Below are positions 7,828-17,368 of a DNA stretch of 64,000 bases, in pieces. The translations under genes were made by a program, and so were the position numbers. Each line of letters begins with the position of its first letter. Within the stretch, counting starts at the first letter, position 1. The stretch is from Bacteroidota bacterium (GTDB lineage: Bacteria > Bacteroidota > Bacteroidia > Chitinophagales > Saprospiraceae), in the NCBI GenBank assembly GCA_024642665.1, contig JAHEAR010000012.1, positions 1 to 64,000 on the forward strand, read 5' to 3'. Under the pieces are notes generated by a model, which was not told the origin of the DNA, did no database searches, and worked only from the letters and a program-made list of their open reading frames with translations.

Positions 7828-9597
7828 ATGTCAGGAGTTTTAGATTCACGGCTTGGGTATTTGATACTATTTGCTTTCGCGATTTTGCTGTATGCCAATA
7901 CGCTGAATCATGATTTTGTTTTGGATGATGAAGTAGTCATCCTAAAAAACAATTATGTTCAAAAAGGGATTGAGGGGGTAAAGGAGATTTTAACCCATGA
8001 CAGCTTTGCAGGGTTTGCACGTATTGGGGAGGGCGAGAGTTTGCTGGTGGGAGGACGTTACCGTCCATTATCACTTGTCATCTTTTCTTTTTTTGAGGAT
8101 TTATTTGGAAATAATCCATTGCCTTTCCATTTTTTCAATATTTTATTATATGCAGGGTGTGGTATAATGGTATTTTATTTTTTAAAACAAATATTATACA
8201 ATGAAGCATCCGGGACACTAATGGCCTTTATCACCACTTTATTATTTGTTGCTCATCCGATACACACGGAAGTGGTTGCTAATATTAAAAGTCTGGATGA
8301 ATTATTAGTTTTGTTTTTTGGCATCGCAGCGCTTATTGCACTTTTCAAATCTTATGATGCCCGGTCTTTTTTTTGGAGTATAATTTCTTTTGCGTCCATT
8401 GTAATGGCGTGTCTTGCAAAAGAGAATGCAGTTTCCCTTATACTGATTGGACCATTATTTTTATGGTTTTTTAGAAAATCTTCCATACCGAAGCAATGGA
8501 AGTATTATCTGCCTATACTCTTAGGAGGTATACTTTTTTTGTTTGTTCGCATGGTAGTGCTTGGTAAAATGCCGGAAGGACGTCTCATGACCGATCCACT
8601 AAATAATCCATTTCTGGAGTGGACAGGTAGTGCCTGGATAGCCTGTTCAGAAGCCACGCAAGCAGCAACAGTAATGTACACCATGGGCGATTATTTGCGT
8701 CTTTTAATTTTTCCTTTTCCGCTAACGCACGATTATTATCCTTTTCATATTGAATTGCAATCATTCACCAATCCTAAAGTGATCATTAGTTTTTTGGCGA
8801 TGACAGGATTGACAGGACTTGCGATCCACGGGCTCTTCAAACACAGAAAGTACAGTGCCGGCATATGGTTTTTTCTTATTACCGGAAGTCTAACCTTTAA
8901 TATTTTTTTTCCGGTAGGTGTTTTTATGGCCGAAAGATTTTTGTTTCTGCCTTCCCTGGGATTGATTCTGGCTGTTGTTCTGTGGAGCGTACCATGGGTG
9001 GCAGAACGACATTCTCTGGCAGGTACTATTTTTCTAATTGCGGTGATTCTACTATTTTCAATCTTGACAGTTAAACGTAATCAGGCATGGAAAGACAATG
9101 AAGCATTGATGCAAACAGATGTCCATACATCTGCAAACAGTGCTAAAATCAGAAACCACCTGGGTACATTACTTTTGGACAAGGCCTTATTGCAGCAGGA
9201 CACCGTTAAACGAATGGAGTTGCTTAAAGAAGCGATCGTGCATCTTGAAAAAGCAGTTGAATTGCATCCTAATTATTTTGATGCATTATTAGCGAATGGG
9301 GCCTGCCATTACTACCTGAGGGATTATGAGCAGTCGGTGGAGGATTACCGTGCGGCAGTTCAGTATTATGCCAAAGACGAACAGTCATCATTAGGTCTGT
9401 CGTATGCACTATTAGCTTATGGAAAGAAGCAATGGGAAAATGGAGATTCCATTGAGGCTATTCAATCACTTCAGGAAGCATGGCGTATTCGTCCGGACGC
9501 TGAAAATGCTCATCAGATCTCAACATATTATCTGGAGATGAATCAATCGGAAAAGGCACTTGAATGGACAACAAAAGCATCCTCAACTGAAAACTAG
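7828..9597 (+). CDS. TMTC-like multi-pass membrane protein with C-terminal TPRs
   Basis: 589 aa. About ten hydrophobic segments (residues 8-420) come first, then tetratricopeptide-like helical repeats (about 440-589: HLEKAVELHPNYFDALLANG, AWRIRPDAENAHQIS). The early motif FVLDDEVVI in the first extracytoplasmic loop is the acidic motif position of GT-C glycosyltransferases, and the overall plan matches the DUF1736/TMTC family, some of whose eukaryotic members are O-mannosyltransferases. A role in protein glycosylation is therefore possible but unproven. It stands alone: an 83-bp spacer separates it from the transporter operon and a hairpin follows its stop. Confidence 0.75.
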   Translation: MSGVLDSRLGYLILFAFAILLYANTLNHDFVLDDEVVILKNNYVQKGIEGVKEILTHDSFAGFARIGEGESLLVGGRYRPLSLVIFSFFEDLFGNNPLPFHFFNILLYAGCGIMVFYFLKQILYNEASGTLMAFITTLLFVAHPIHTEVVANIKSLDELLVLFFGIAALIALFKSYDARSFFWSIISFASIVMACLAKENAVSLILIGPLFLWFFRKSSIPKQWKYYLPILLGGILFLFVRMVVLGKMPEGRLMTDPLNNPFLEWTGSAWIACSEATQAATVMYTMGDYLRLLIFPFPLTHDYYPFHIELQSFTNPKVIISFLAMTGLTGLAIHGLFKHRKYSAGIWFFLITGSLTFNIFFPVGVFMAERFLFLPSLGLILAVVLWSVPWVAERHSLAGTIFLIAVILLFSILTVKRNQAWKDNEALMQTDVHTSANSAKIRNHLGTLLLDKALLQQDTVKRMELLKEAIVHLEKAVELHPNYFDALLANGACHYYLRDYEQSVEDYRAAVQYYAKDEQSSLGLSYALLAYGKKQWENGDSIEAIQSLQEAWRIRPDAENAHQISTYYLEMNQSEKALEWTTKASSTEN

Positions 9598-9627
9598 TCC
9601 CTGTTTAATCGGATGATTTAACAGGGA
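9598..9627 (+). terminator. Hairpin directly after the TMTC-like gene
   Basis: Arms 9598-9610 and 9615-9627 (TCCCTGTTTAATC / GATTTAACAGGGA) form a 13-bp stem with one mismatch and a 4-nt loop, beginning on the base after the stop codon. There is no T-tract, so it may protect the 3' end rather than terminate on its own. The rest of the spacer to lipA shows nothing else except the promoter. Confidence 0.45.
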
Positions 9628-9786
9628 ATGGAAGACGAAGCTAGTGCACCGGAAACAATTCGGCAGGAAAGTGGTTTTTTAAGTTTATTTCCATTTTGTA
9701 CCATGAAATTGTGAGTTTGGGACACTACAATTGATTTGAGCCACATTAGCCATCGCGTTTAAAGGCTGAGGTAAAGGGCAAATCCC

Positions 9787-9819
9787 TTGATAGTTTCGTC
9801 TTAAAACGCCTAACTTTGC
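9787..9819 (+). promoter_or_regulatory. Bacteroidota-type promoter of lipA
   Basis: TTG (9787-9789), 21 bases, then TAACTTTGC (9811-9819) fits the -33/-7 consensus. The lipA ATG begins only 6 bases after the -7 box, so the transcript would have almost no leader. Confidence 0.6.
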
Positions 9820-9825
9820 CGTCCG

Positions 9826-10695
9826 ATGATTGAACTTAATGTTACTGAAAAGCAGCCCAGAGCCAGAAAGCCAGATTGGCTTAGGGTTAAGTTGCCGATA
9901 GGCGAAGAATATAAGAAGGTACGCAAGTTGGTAGATACCTATAATCTCCACACCATTTGTCAGAGTGGTAATTGCCCAAATATGGGAGAATGCTGGGGAG
10001 CCGGGACAGCTACATTTATGATTCTTGGAAATATTTGTACCAGATCCTGTTCATTTTGTGCGGTCAAAACCGGACGCCCAAATGAATATGATGAAGATGA
10101 ACCGCGTCGGGTAGCAGAAGCCATTTCGCTCATGCAAGTAAAACATGCTGTGATCACTTCAGTCAATCGCGATGAATTAAAAGATCGCGGAGCAGAAATC
10201 TGGTACCAAACCGTCGTGCAGGTAAAATCACTATCACCTTCCACCACGATTGAAACTTTAATTCCGGATGTTAAGGCCAACTGGGATGCTTTGAATCGAA
10301 TGGTTGAAGGAGGACAGGAAGTAGTCTCTCACAATATGGAGACAGTTCCTCGTCTTTACAGGTTGGTTCGCCCGCAGGCAAAATATGATCGTAGCCTGGA
10401 GCAAATACGACGAACAAAAGATTTAGGTAAGCGCACCAAAACCGGCATTATGGTTGGTCTTGGAGAAACAAAAGATGAAATGCTTCAGGCCATGGATGAT
10501 CTTATGCGCCATGGTTGTGATGTCCTCACGATCGGTCAATATCTGCAGCCCACTCCGATGCATCTGGCAGTCGCTGAATTTATACATCCGGATGTTTTTG
10601 CGATGTATCAGGAAGAAGGAATGAAAAGAGGATTTGATTTTGTAGAAAGTGGTCCACTGGTTCGTTCCTCTTATCATGCGGAGAGGCACTTGTAA
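9826..10695 (+). CDS. lipA: Lipoyl synthase
   Basis: Radical SAM enzyme inserting two sulfurs into protein-bound octanoyl groups to make lipoyl cofactor for 2-oxoacid dehydrogenases and glycine cleavage. 289 aa, family-typical. Auxiliary cluster cysteines C45, C50, C56 ([13 protein letters not shown]), radical SAM CX3CX2C at C71, C75, C78 (CTRSCSFC), and the C-terminal RSSY motif (280-283) supplying the serine ligand are all present. The start is the first Met and agrees with other family N-termini; it lies just after a strong -7 box. It is a single gene with no lipB beside it. Confidence 0.97.
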   Translation: MIELNVTEKQPRARKPDWLRVKLPIGEEYKKVRKLVDTYNLHTICQSGNCPNMGECWGAGTATFMILGNICTRSCSFCAVKTGRPNEYDEDEPRRVAEAISLMQVKHAVITSVNRDELKDRGAEIWYQTVVQVKSLSPSTTIETLIPDVKANWDALNRMVEGGQEVVSHNMETVPRLYRLVRPQAKYDRSLEQIRRTKDLGKRTKTGIMVGLGETKDEMLQAMDDLMRHGCDVLTIGQYLQPTPMHLAVAEFIHPDVFAMYQEEGMKRGFDFVESGPLVRSSYHAERHL

Positions 10696-10744
10696 GCCTA
10701 TTGCAGGAATCATTATTTATCTGAGCATCTCCATTTACTATTTT

Positions 10745-10770
10745 CTCTTTCAGCAAAGAGTGGATTTTTT
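10745..10770 (+). terminator. Weak intrinsic terminator after lipA
   Basis: CTCTTT (10745-10750), loop CAGC, AAAGAG (10755-10760), then TGGATTTTTT. The stem is short and AT-rich and the T-run begins 3 bases later, so termination here is plausible but weak. Confidence 0.4.
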
Positions 10771-10816
10771 AGTGAAATCCCCTTAGTTTTGAAAGCCTGT
10801 TTACTTTTTGAAATCA

Positions 10817-12961
10817 ATGACCTCCCGAATGCCATCCGAAATTCTGAAACAAGCACTCAAAACACACTTTGGTTTTGATACGTTTCGTCCTCATCAGGAA
10901 GATATTATTGAGCACATCCTGGAAGGAGGGCATGCCCTGGTGATCATGCCAACAGGAGGGGGTAAGTCAATTTGTTATCAACTGCCTGCACTTTTAAAAG
11001 ATGGATTTGCTCTAGTGATTTCTCCGCTCATTTCATTGATGAACGATCAGGTACGTTCCATGAAAACCAATGGCATTGTAGCAGGAGCCATTCATAGTGG
11101 TACGAGTGCCTCAGAAAGCAAACAGATTCTTCAGCAAATGGATAGTGAGCAATTGAAGATTCTCTATGTGTCTCCTGAAAAAGCATTGAGTTCGAGGTTT
11201 ATTGAATTTGTTGCGAATAAAAATATTTCGCTCATCGCTATTGATGAGGCCCATTGTGTCTCGATTTGGGGGAATGATTTCAGGCCTGAATATGCAAAGT
11301 TGCAAGGGTTGATTCAATATTTTCCTGAGACCTCGATTATTGCGCTTACCGCTACTGCAGATAAAGCTACCCAGGAGGATATTTGTCAGCAACTAAAATT
11401 GCGATCCCCAAAAACGTATTTGTCAAGTTTTGAACGACCTAATATTTATCTGGCGGCGAAACCCGGTATACAGCGGTTAGACCAGATAAAAGCTTTTATC
11501 CGACGGCAAGATGGGCAAGCGGGTATTGTCTATTGCCTCGCCCGGAAAACCACGGAAACCATTGCGCAGGCTTTGCGGAAGACAGGGTATAGGGCCGAAG
11601 CCTATCATGCAGAAATTGATAATGGGCAACGGAAAAAAATACAGGAGGATTTCCAATATGATCGTATACAAATCGTATGTGCTACGATTGCTTTCGGAAT
11701 GGGTATTGATAAACCGAATATTCGGTGGATCATTCATTATAATTTACCAAAAAATATTGAAAACTATTATCAGGAGATTGGCCGGGCAGGTCGTGATGGT
11801 CAGCCAGCAGAGGCCCTGATGTTTTATAGTTTCAGAGACGTCAGTGTGTATCGCGATTTTATTGAAAAAAGTGAAGCAAATGCAACCTTTAGCCGGGTGC
11901 AGTCGGAAAAATTAGACAGGATATGGGAGTATAGCCAGGCTACCAATTGCAGAACGAATGTGATTTTAAATTATTTTGGTGAGTATCGAGCTGCACCTTG
12001 CGGTCATTGTGATCATTGCCTTCATCCACCGGAAGGATTTGATGGTACACGAATCGCTCAAATGGCGTTATCGGCATGTAAGCGTTGTAATGAAACAGTG
12101 GGAATTGGTATGCTGGTAGATGTCCTTAGAGGATCCGGTCGAAAAGAAATTTATGAACGCAATCTTCAGTCAGTCAAAACGTACGGAGCAGGAAAGGATA
12201 TCAGTTGGAAAGACTGGATGCATTACATCACTCAGCTTATCAATCAAGGACTACTTGATATAGACTATATCAATCATTCGGTATTAATTTGTACGCCATT
12301 GAGTGATGAAGTGTTGTTTGAACATAAAGTAGTCATCCTGCATCGGCCTGCAGATCTATTGGAAGAACCTGTAAAACTCAAAGAGCCAAAACGGGAGCTC
12401 TTTAATAAGGAATTGATTCAGCGGTTATTGAATTTGTGTAAAAAAATTGGAAGGGAAGAAGGCATTCCACCATACTCTGTTTTTCCGAAAGGCACCATTA
12501 AAGAAATGGCTGAAGTGCGCCCATTGACCGTTGGAGAATTCACTGAGTTGAATGGAGTCGGTGAATATAAGGCAGAAAAATATGGTCAGTCCTTTGTGGA
12601 GGCTATTCGCGCGTATATGACGGATCAGGATATCATTAAAAAGCCAAAGGGAATGACGTATGTGGAGACACTGGATTTGTTTCATCAGGGATTGTCTTTG
12701 GAAGCTATTGCTCAGAAAAGAGAAATGGCCGTGTCTACTATTGCCACCCATTTGGCAAGACTGTATGAGAAAGGAGAAGATATTGATTTGGTGCAATATC
12801 TGCATCCGGACGATTTGTCGATTGCCAGGCAAGGGTGGCGGGCCAGCGGTTTCAGTACTCAAATGAGCAAAGTAAAAGAGCAGGTGGGAGATAGCCTCAA
12901 CTATACAAGACTGCATCTCGCGCTGGCGATCGTCCGGAGAGATGAAAAAAGGGGGGCATGA
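10817..12961 (+). CDS. recQ: ATP-dependent DNA helicase RecQ
   Basis: 3'-5' helicase for recombination and fork repair. From ATG 10817 about 714 aa. Walker A MPTGGGKS, DEAH box in AIDEAHCVSIWGNDFRPEY, helicase motif VI region QEIGRAGRDGQPAEA, zinc-binding RQC cysteines in CRTNVILNYFGEYRAAPCGH and the following CDHC, an HRDC domain (LNGVGEYKAEKYG) and a C-terminal HTH_40-like region (GLSLEAIAQKREMAVSTIA). The aromatic-rich loop reads SIWGND rather than the common SQWGHD. Start is uncertain: an in-frame TTG at 10808 and ATG 10829 are alternatives. Length is longer than E. coli RecQ because of the HTH tail. Confidence 0.95.
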   Translation: MTSRMPSEILKQALKTHFGFDTFRPHQEDIIEHILEGGHALVIMPTGGGKSICYQLPALLKDGFALVISPLISLMNDQVRSMKTNGIVAGAIHSGTSASESKQILQQMDSEQLKILYVSPEKALSSRFIEFVANKNISLIAIDEAHCVSIWGNDFRPEYAKLQGLIQYFPETSIIALTATADKATQEDICQQLKLRSPKTYLSSFERPNIYLAAKPGIQRLDQIKAFIRRQDGQAGIVYCLARKTTETIAQALRKTGYRAEAYHAEIDNGQRKKIQEDFQYDRIQIVCATIAFGMGIDKPNIRWIIHYNLPKNIENYYQEIGRAGRDGQPAEALMFYSFRDVSVYRDFIEKSEANATFSRVQSEKLDRIWEYSQATNCRTNVILNYFGEYRAAPCGHCDHCLHPPEGFDGTRIAQMALSACKRCNETVGIGMLVDVLRGSGRKEIYERNLQSVKTYGAGKDISWKDWMHYITQLINQGLLDIDYINHSVLICTPLSDEVLFEHKVVILHRPADLLEEPVKLKEPKRELFNKELIQRLLNLCKKIGREEGIPPYSVFPKGTIKEMAEVRPLTVGEFTELNGVGEYKAEKYGQSFVEAIRAYMTDQDIIKKPKGMTYVETLDLFHQGLSLEAIAQKREMAVSTIATHLARLYEKGEDIDLVQYLHPDDLSIARQGWRASGFSTQMSKVKEQVGDSLNYTRLHLALAIVRRDEKRGA

Positions 12962-13041
12962 AAGTTGCCGGAGAATGTTTAACATTAGATTGTGAACTGG
13001 CCCTTGTTTTTTCCTTATTTTTATGACTTGAATAATTTCAT

Positions 13042-14217
13042 ATGAGAAGCATATTAAGAGTCCTGGCCTTTGTCACCATTTGCACCACTTCAATTAGTGC
13101 GCAGGGCATTGAATTTTATCATGGCACATGGGAAGAAGCGTTGCTGAAAGCTAAAGAAGAAGACAAAATCATTTTTGTAGATGCCTACACGACCTGGTGT
13201 GGACCTTGTAAGCGAATGTCCTCCAATACCTTTCCTGACCCGGAAGTGGGCAAACTTTTTAATCAGTATTTTCTGAGTTTGAAAATTGATATGGAAAAGG
13301 GAATGGGCCTGGAGTTTAGAAATAAATTTCCAGTCTCTGCGTATCCCACGCTTTTTTTTATTGATTATGATGAGACCTTAATTAAAAAGACAGTTGGGGC
13401 TAAAACCCCTGCTGATCTTATCGCCTTTGCGGAAAATGTCATCAGTAAGTTTGATAAAAGCACTAAATATGAAGCTGCCTATGCTGATGGTGATCGGAGC
13501 TACCAATTAGTCTATGACTATGTGGCGGCATTAAATAAGTCAGGTAAGCCATCTGTTAAAATTGCGAATGACTACCTCGCCGAACAGGAAGATTTGAGTA
13601 CGGAAGAAAATCTGCGATTTATTTTAGAAGCGGCATCGCAAGTGGATTGCCAGTGTTTCGATTTATTTGAAGAGCATAAATCTCAAATCAGCAAGCTAGT
13701 CGATAAAGAAACGATTGAAGCACAAGTTAGGTTTGCTTGCAATAACACTGTCAACCGGGCGATAGAATTTGAAAGTCCTGAATTGATTGAGCTTGCCACT
13801 GCAGCCATGAAACGAAATATTCCCGGTGAGGCAGATCGATTTAAGGCCGAAAATGAAATTCATTATGCATTGGCACTTCATGCACTCACAGACATTGATG
13901 CATTGGTCAATCAATATGTGAAAAAGTACATGAAAAATGATCCGGAAGGACTTAATCTTTTGGCGATCGATCTTGATAAATTTGCGTCTGATGACAAGAC
14001 CTGTCGAAAGCTCGCCCTTGAGCTATCAGAGCGTGCGGCTACAGATAAAAATGCCACTACAGCCTTTGTGACCACCTATGCCAATTTGGTATATAAAGAA
14101 AAAGGTAAGGAGGAAGCGGTAAAAATATTAGATGACGCTTTGCTGAAGTCTGAAGATCAGGAAAGCAAAGATTATAAAGAATTGAAGGCATTAAAAAACA
14201 AAATTGAGAATAGTTAG
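13042..14217 (+). CDS. Exported thioredoxin-fold protein
   Basis: 391 aa with a cleavable signal peptide (VLAFVTICTTSISA, cut near residue 20). A thioredoxin-like domain follows with active site WCGPC (52-56) and the cis-proline in SAYPTLF (about 109), so it is probably an extracytoplasmic thiol reductase or oxidase of the thioredoxin_7/DUF255-like branch. Residues from about 150 are helical and charge-rich with no recognised domain (possibly TPR-like). It stands between recQ and the topoisomerase gene with its own spacers on both sides. Substrate unknown. Confidence 0.85.
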   Translation: MRSILRVLAFVTICTTSISAQGIEFYHGTWEEALLKAKEEDKIIFVDAYTTWCGPCKRMSSNTFPDPEVGKLFNQYFLSLKIDMEKGMGLEFRNKFPVSAYPTLFFIDYDETLIKKTVGAKTPADLIAFAENVISKFDKSTKYEAAYADGDRSYQLVYDYVAALNKSGKPSVKIANDYLAEQEDLSTEENLRFILEAASQVDCQCFDLFEEHKSQISKLVDKETIEAQVRFACNNTVNRAIEFESPELIELATAAMKRNIPGEADRFKAENEIHYALALHALTDIDALVNQYVKKYMKNDPEGLNLLAIDLDKFASDDKTCRKLALELSERAATDKNATTAFVTTYANLVYKEKGKEEAVKILDDALLKSEDQESKDYKELKALKNKIENS

Positions 14218-14338
14218 CCTTCAGACGATAAGGGGTTTAACTTTCTTTGTCTGTTGTTCACTGACGGCCATCTTCTCCTTTCTATCGTATTTCTCCATTT
14301 CATATGGTTAGGAAATCTAATATCTATGGTAGGTTCAC

Positions 14339-14347
14339 TATCTTTGC
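14339..14347 (+). promoter_or_regulatory. -7 box upstream of topoisomerase IV subunit A
   Basis: TATCTTTGC matches the TAnnTTTG(C) -7 consensus of Bacteroidota, 21 bases before the ATG at 14369. No convincing -33 TTTG at the right distance was seen. Confidence 0.5.
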
Positions 14348-14368
14348 ATTTCTGTACGAATAAATCCT

Positions 14369-17131
14369 ATGGGTAAGAAAAAAGACCCCCGAAAAGTATC
14401 GCTTCAATCTTCTGATCAGCCCGGCATTACCTATCTGGGGGGGATGTATGAAGATTATTTTCTTGATTATGCTTCCTATGTGATATTGGAACGAGCTGTT
14501 CCTGATATCAATGATGGACTCAAGCCGGTTCAGCGCAGGCTGCTCCACAGTATGAATGATATCCACGATGGTCGGTACCATAAAGTCGCGAATATCATAG
14601 GTCATACCATGCAATACCATCCTCATGGGGATGCTGCTATTGGCGATGCTTTGGTGAATCTGGGGCAAAAGGATTTGCTGGTCGATACGCAGGGTAACTG
14701 GGGAGATATACGTACGGGGGATAGCGCTGCTGCTGCTCGTTATATTGAAGCTCGATTGACCAAGTTTGCCCTGGAAGTAGCAATCAATCCTCAGACTACG
14801 CAATGGCAGGTTTCCTATGATGGCCGGCGCAACGAACCAATTGCACTCCCGGTAAAATTTCCTTTGGTGTTAGCGCAAGGCGTTGAAGGAATTGCCGTTG
14901 GTCTGGCTACAAAAATATTACCGCATAATTTTATAGAGCTTATTCAGGGGTCGATCAAAGTCCTTGAAGACAAGCGATTTAAACTCTATCCTGATTTTCA
15001 GACAGGAGGTATGATTGATGTGAGTGATTATCAAAATGGATTGCGGGGTGGCAAAGTAAGGGTGCGTGTCAAAATAGATAAGGTGGATAAAAGTACGCTG
15101 GTGATTCGTGAGATACCATACGGCGTTACCACCGGTACGTTGATGGATTCAATCGTCAAAGCCAGTGAGAAGGGGCAGATTAAGATTAAAAAACTAAGTG
15201 ATAATACCGCTGCCGAAGTTGAAATACAAATTGATTTGCAGGCAGGTGTTTCACCGGATCAGACCATTGATGCACTCTATGCATTTACGCAATGTGAAAA
15301 TTCGATTTCACCTAATGCCTGTGTCATTATTGACCAGAAACCTGTTTTTATAAGTGTGGAGGAAATGCTTCGGTTAAGCACGTTCCACACCCAGGATTTA
15401 TTAAAACAAGAACTTACGATACGCCTTGGTGAACTTCAGGAGAAGTGGCATTTTGCAAGTCTTGAGAAGATATTTATTGAGAAAAGAATCTATCGGGATA
15501 TTGAAGAATGTGAATCCTGGGAAGAAGTGTTGGAGGCCATAGCCGCCGGACTTGATAAGTATGTTGCTACGCCTTCAACCAAAAGTAAAAAGGGTGAAAA
15601 GCGTTTGGAATTACTTCGCGATATTACGGAAGAGGATATCCAGCGTCTTACAGAAATACGGATTAAGCGAATTTCAAAATACAATTCGTTTAAGGCGGAT
15701 GAGTACATCAAGGGCATCGAGGAAGAACTTACACAGGTAAAATATGACCTCGCACATCTCAAAGAGTATACCATCAGCTACTTTGAGCGATTGCTTGCTA
15801 AATATGGAAAAGGTAAAGAACGCAAAACAGAGATCACTACTTTTGATACGATTACTGCAGCGAAAGTAATTGCCAGTAATGCGAAGTTATATGTTGATCG
15901 AAAAGAGGGATTTATCGGGTATGGGTTGAAGAAAGAAGAGTTTGTCAAAGATTGCAGTGAAATAGATGAGATCATCGCTTTTCGAAGAGATGGAAAATTT
16001 GTGGTCAGTAAGATTTCCGACAAAGTATTCATGGGCAAGAATATAGTTCATGTGGATGTGTGGAAACGTGGGGATGATCGTACGACCTATCACATGATCT
16101 ATGTCGATGGGGAAAGTGGAAAAGCCTATGCAAAGCGTTTTAATGTTACTTCCATTACCCGTGATAAAGAGTATGATCTGACAAAAGGAGGAACAGGATC
16201 CAAAGTGGTGCATTTCTCGGCGCATCCAAATGGGGAGTCAGAGCATGTGGAAATTCAACTTACGCCGGGGAGCAAAGCGCGAAATAAAGTCTTTGATTTT
16301 TATTTTGAAGAATTAGCGATAAAAGGTCGAGGTGCCGGTGGTAATACGGTGACACGATATCCCATCCGAAAGGTTACGCAAATGGAAGTGGGGAAGAGTA
16401 CACTTGGTGCGCAGAAATATTGGTATGATAGTGTAAGTGGGCGCATCAATATCGATGAACGTGGAATCTATTTAGGGTCTTTTGATACGGGGGATCAGTT
16501 GCTGACCATTTTTTCTTCCGGAGAATATGAAATCTCTGATATAGATCCTACCGGGAAGATTGAAATGAAAGATTTGTTATTCGCGGGTAAGTTTGTTTCG
16601 AAAACACCTGTTTCAGCTATTTACTTTGAAGGGGAAAAACAGTGGACGATGGTGAAGCGTTTTCTGATTGAAACAACCTCTACCGGCCAGCGATTTAAAT
16701 TTATCACAGAGCATAAGGATTCAAAAGTGTATTTCGTCACAATGGAAAAGGATCCAATTGTTTCTTATGGGTTTATGAGTCAGCGTCAGAAAATTGTTGA
16801 GACTGTTCAGCCTGCAGCATTTATTGAAGTCAAAGGGTGGAAGGCTATAGGAAATAAACTGATTGATAAAAAGCTCATCAGTATACAGATCGAAGACTTG
16901 TCAGAGGAAGGGCCTGCCGTTAAAGAATCCACCGATAAAATTCCAAACCCGAAATCTGCCGGAAAGCAAGGTGATTTGTTTGGAGGAGATGATTCGGCTA
17001 AAGGAAGTGGTAAGACGGAAGCAGATCCAAAGACCAAAAAAAGCAAATTAAAAACTAAGGCAGCAAAGCGACCTAAATCCAAAAAAGGGGGCAAGTTAAA
17101 CACAGGTGATACGATTGAATTCGATGTTTAG
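14369..17131 (+). CDS. parC: DNA topoisomerase IV subunit A (ParC/GyrA family)
   Basis: Type IIA topoisomerase breakage-reunion subunit, 920 aa. The winged-helix catalytic core is clear: DGLKPVQRRLLHSMND, HPHGDAAIGDALV, and the active tyrosine Tyr125 in AAARYIEARL. The position matching quinolone-determining GyrA Ser83 is Ala89 here, and the Asp87 equivalent (Asp93) is kept. A beta-pinwheel-like C-terminal domain follows (about 530-860) without a clear GyrA box, hence ParC rather than GyrA. The tail from about residue 865 is Lys-rich (TKKSKLKTKAAKRPKSKKGG). No parE is beside it. Confidence 0.9.
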   Translation: MGKKKDPRKVSLQSSDQPGITYLGGMYEDYFLDYASYVILERAVPDINDGLKPVQRRLLHSMNDIHDGRYHKVANIIGHTMQYHPHGDAAIGDALVNLGQKDLLVDTQGNWGDIRTGDSAAAARYIEARLTKFALEVAINPQTTQWQVSYDGRRNEPIALPVKFPLVLAQGVEGIAVGLATKILPHNFIELIQGSIKVLEDKRFKLYPDFQTGGMIDVSDYQNGLRGGKVRVRVKIDKVDKSTLVIREIPYGVTTGTLMDSIVKASEKGQIKIKKLSDNTAAEVEIQIDLQAGVSPDQTIDALYAFTQCENSISPNACVIIDQKPVFISVEEMLRLSTFHTQDLLKQELTIRLGELQEKWHFASLEKIFIEKRIYRDIEECESWEEVLEAIAAGLDKYVATPSTKSKKGEKRLELLRDITEEDIQRLTEIRIKRISKYNSFKADEYIKGIEEELTQVKYDLAHLKEYTISYFERLLAKYGKGKERKTEITTFDTITAAKVIASNAKLYVDRKEGFIGYGLKKEEFVKDCSEIDEIIAFRRDGKFVVSKISDKVFMGKNIVHVDVWKRGDDRTTYHMIYVDGESGKAYAKRFNVTSITRDKEYDLTKGGTGSKVVHFSAHPNGESEHVEIQLTPGSKARNKVFDFYFEELAIKGRGAGGNTVTRYPIRKVTQMEVGKSTLGAQKYWYDSVSGRINIDERGIYLGSFDTGDQLLTIFSSGEYEISDIDPTGKIEMKDLLFAGKFVSKTPVSAIYFEGEKQWTMVKRFLIETTSTGQRFKFITEHKDSKVYFVTMEKDPIVSYGFMSQRQKIVETVQPAAFIEVKGWKAIGNKLIDKKLISIQIEDLSEEGPAVKESTDKIPNPKSAGKQGDLFGGDDSAKGSGKTEADPKTKKSKLKTKAAKRPKSKKGGKLNTGDTIEFDV

Positions 17132-17185
17132 TGTTCTCTTACCTGTTTGATTACCAGGTGATTCTATAAGAATGTTTTGATTCTT

Positions 17186-17219
17186 GTTTAGATTGTTTAA
17201 TTATTATCTAAACGTTTTT
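17186..17219 (+). terminator. Candidate terminator after parC
   Basis: Inverted repeat GTTTAGAT (17186-17193) / ATCTAAAC (17206-17213) with a 12-nt loop, followed by GTTTTTA. The 8-bp stem is AT-rich but the placement between parC and the anti-sigma gene fits. Confidence 0.45.
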
Positions 17220-17368
17220 AGGGAAAATATTTGTTTAACAGAAAGGTGTTTGAACAAATAATGTCCTGTATTCGTTTGATACAAATTCTAAAAAGGGGAT
17301 TTTGGCAAATTCGCACAACTTTTTCAGGGATTTGCTATTTATTAAGATGGAGTAACATTCAATTAAAA

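Noticed and set aside
12425-12985. 186-aa minus-strand ORF
   Set aside because: Antisense to the recQ 3' end; no signal, domain or spacing to support a gene.
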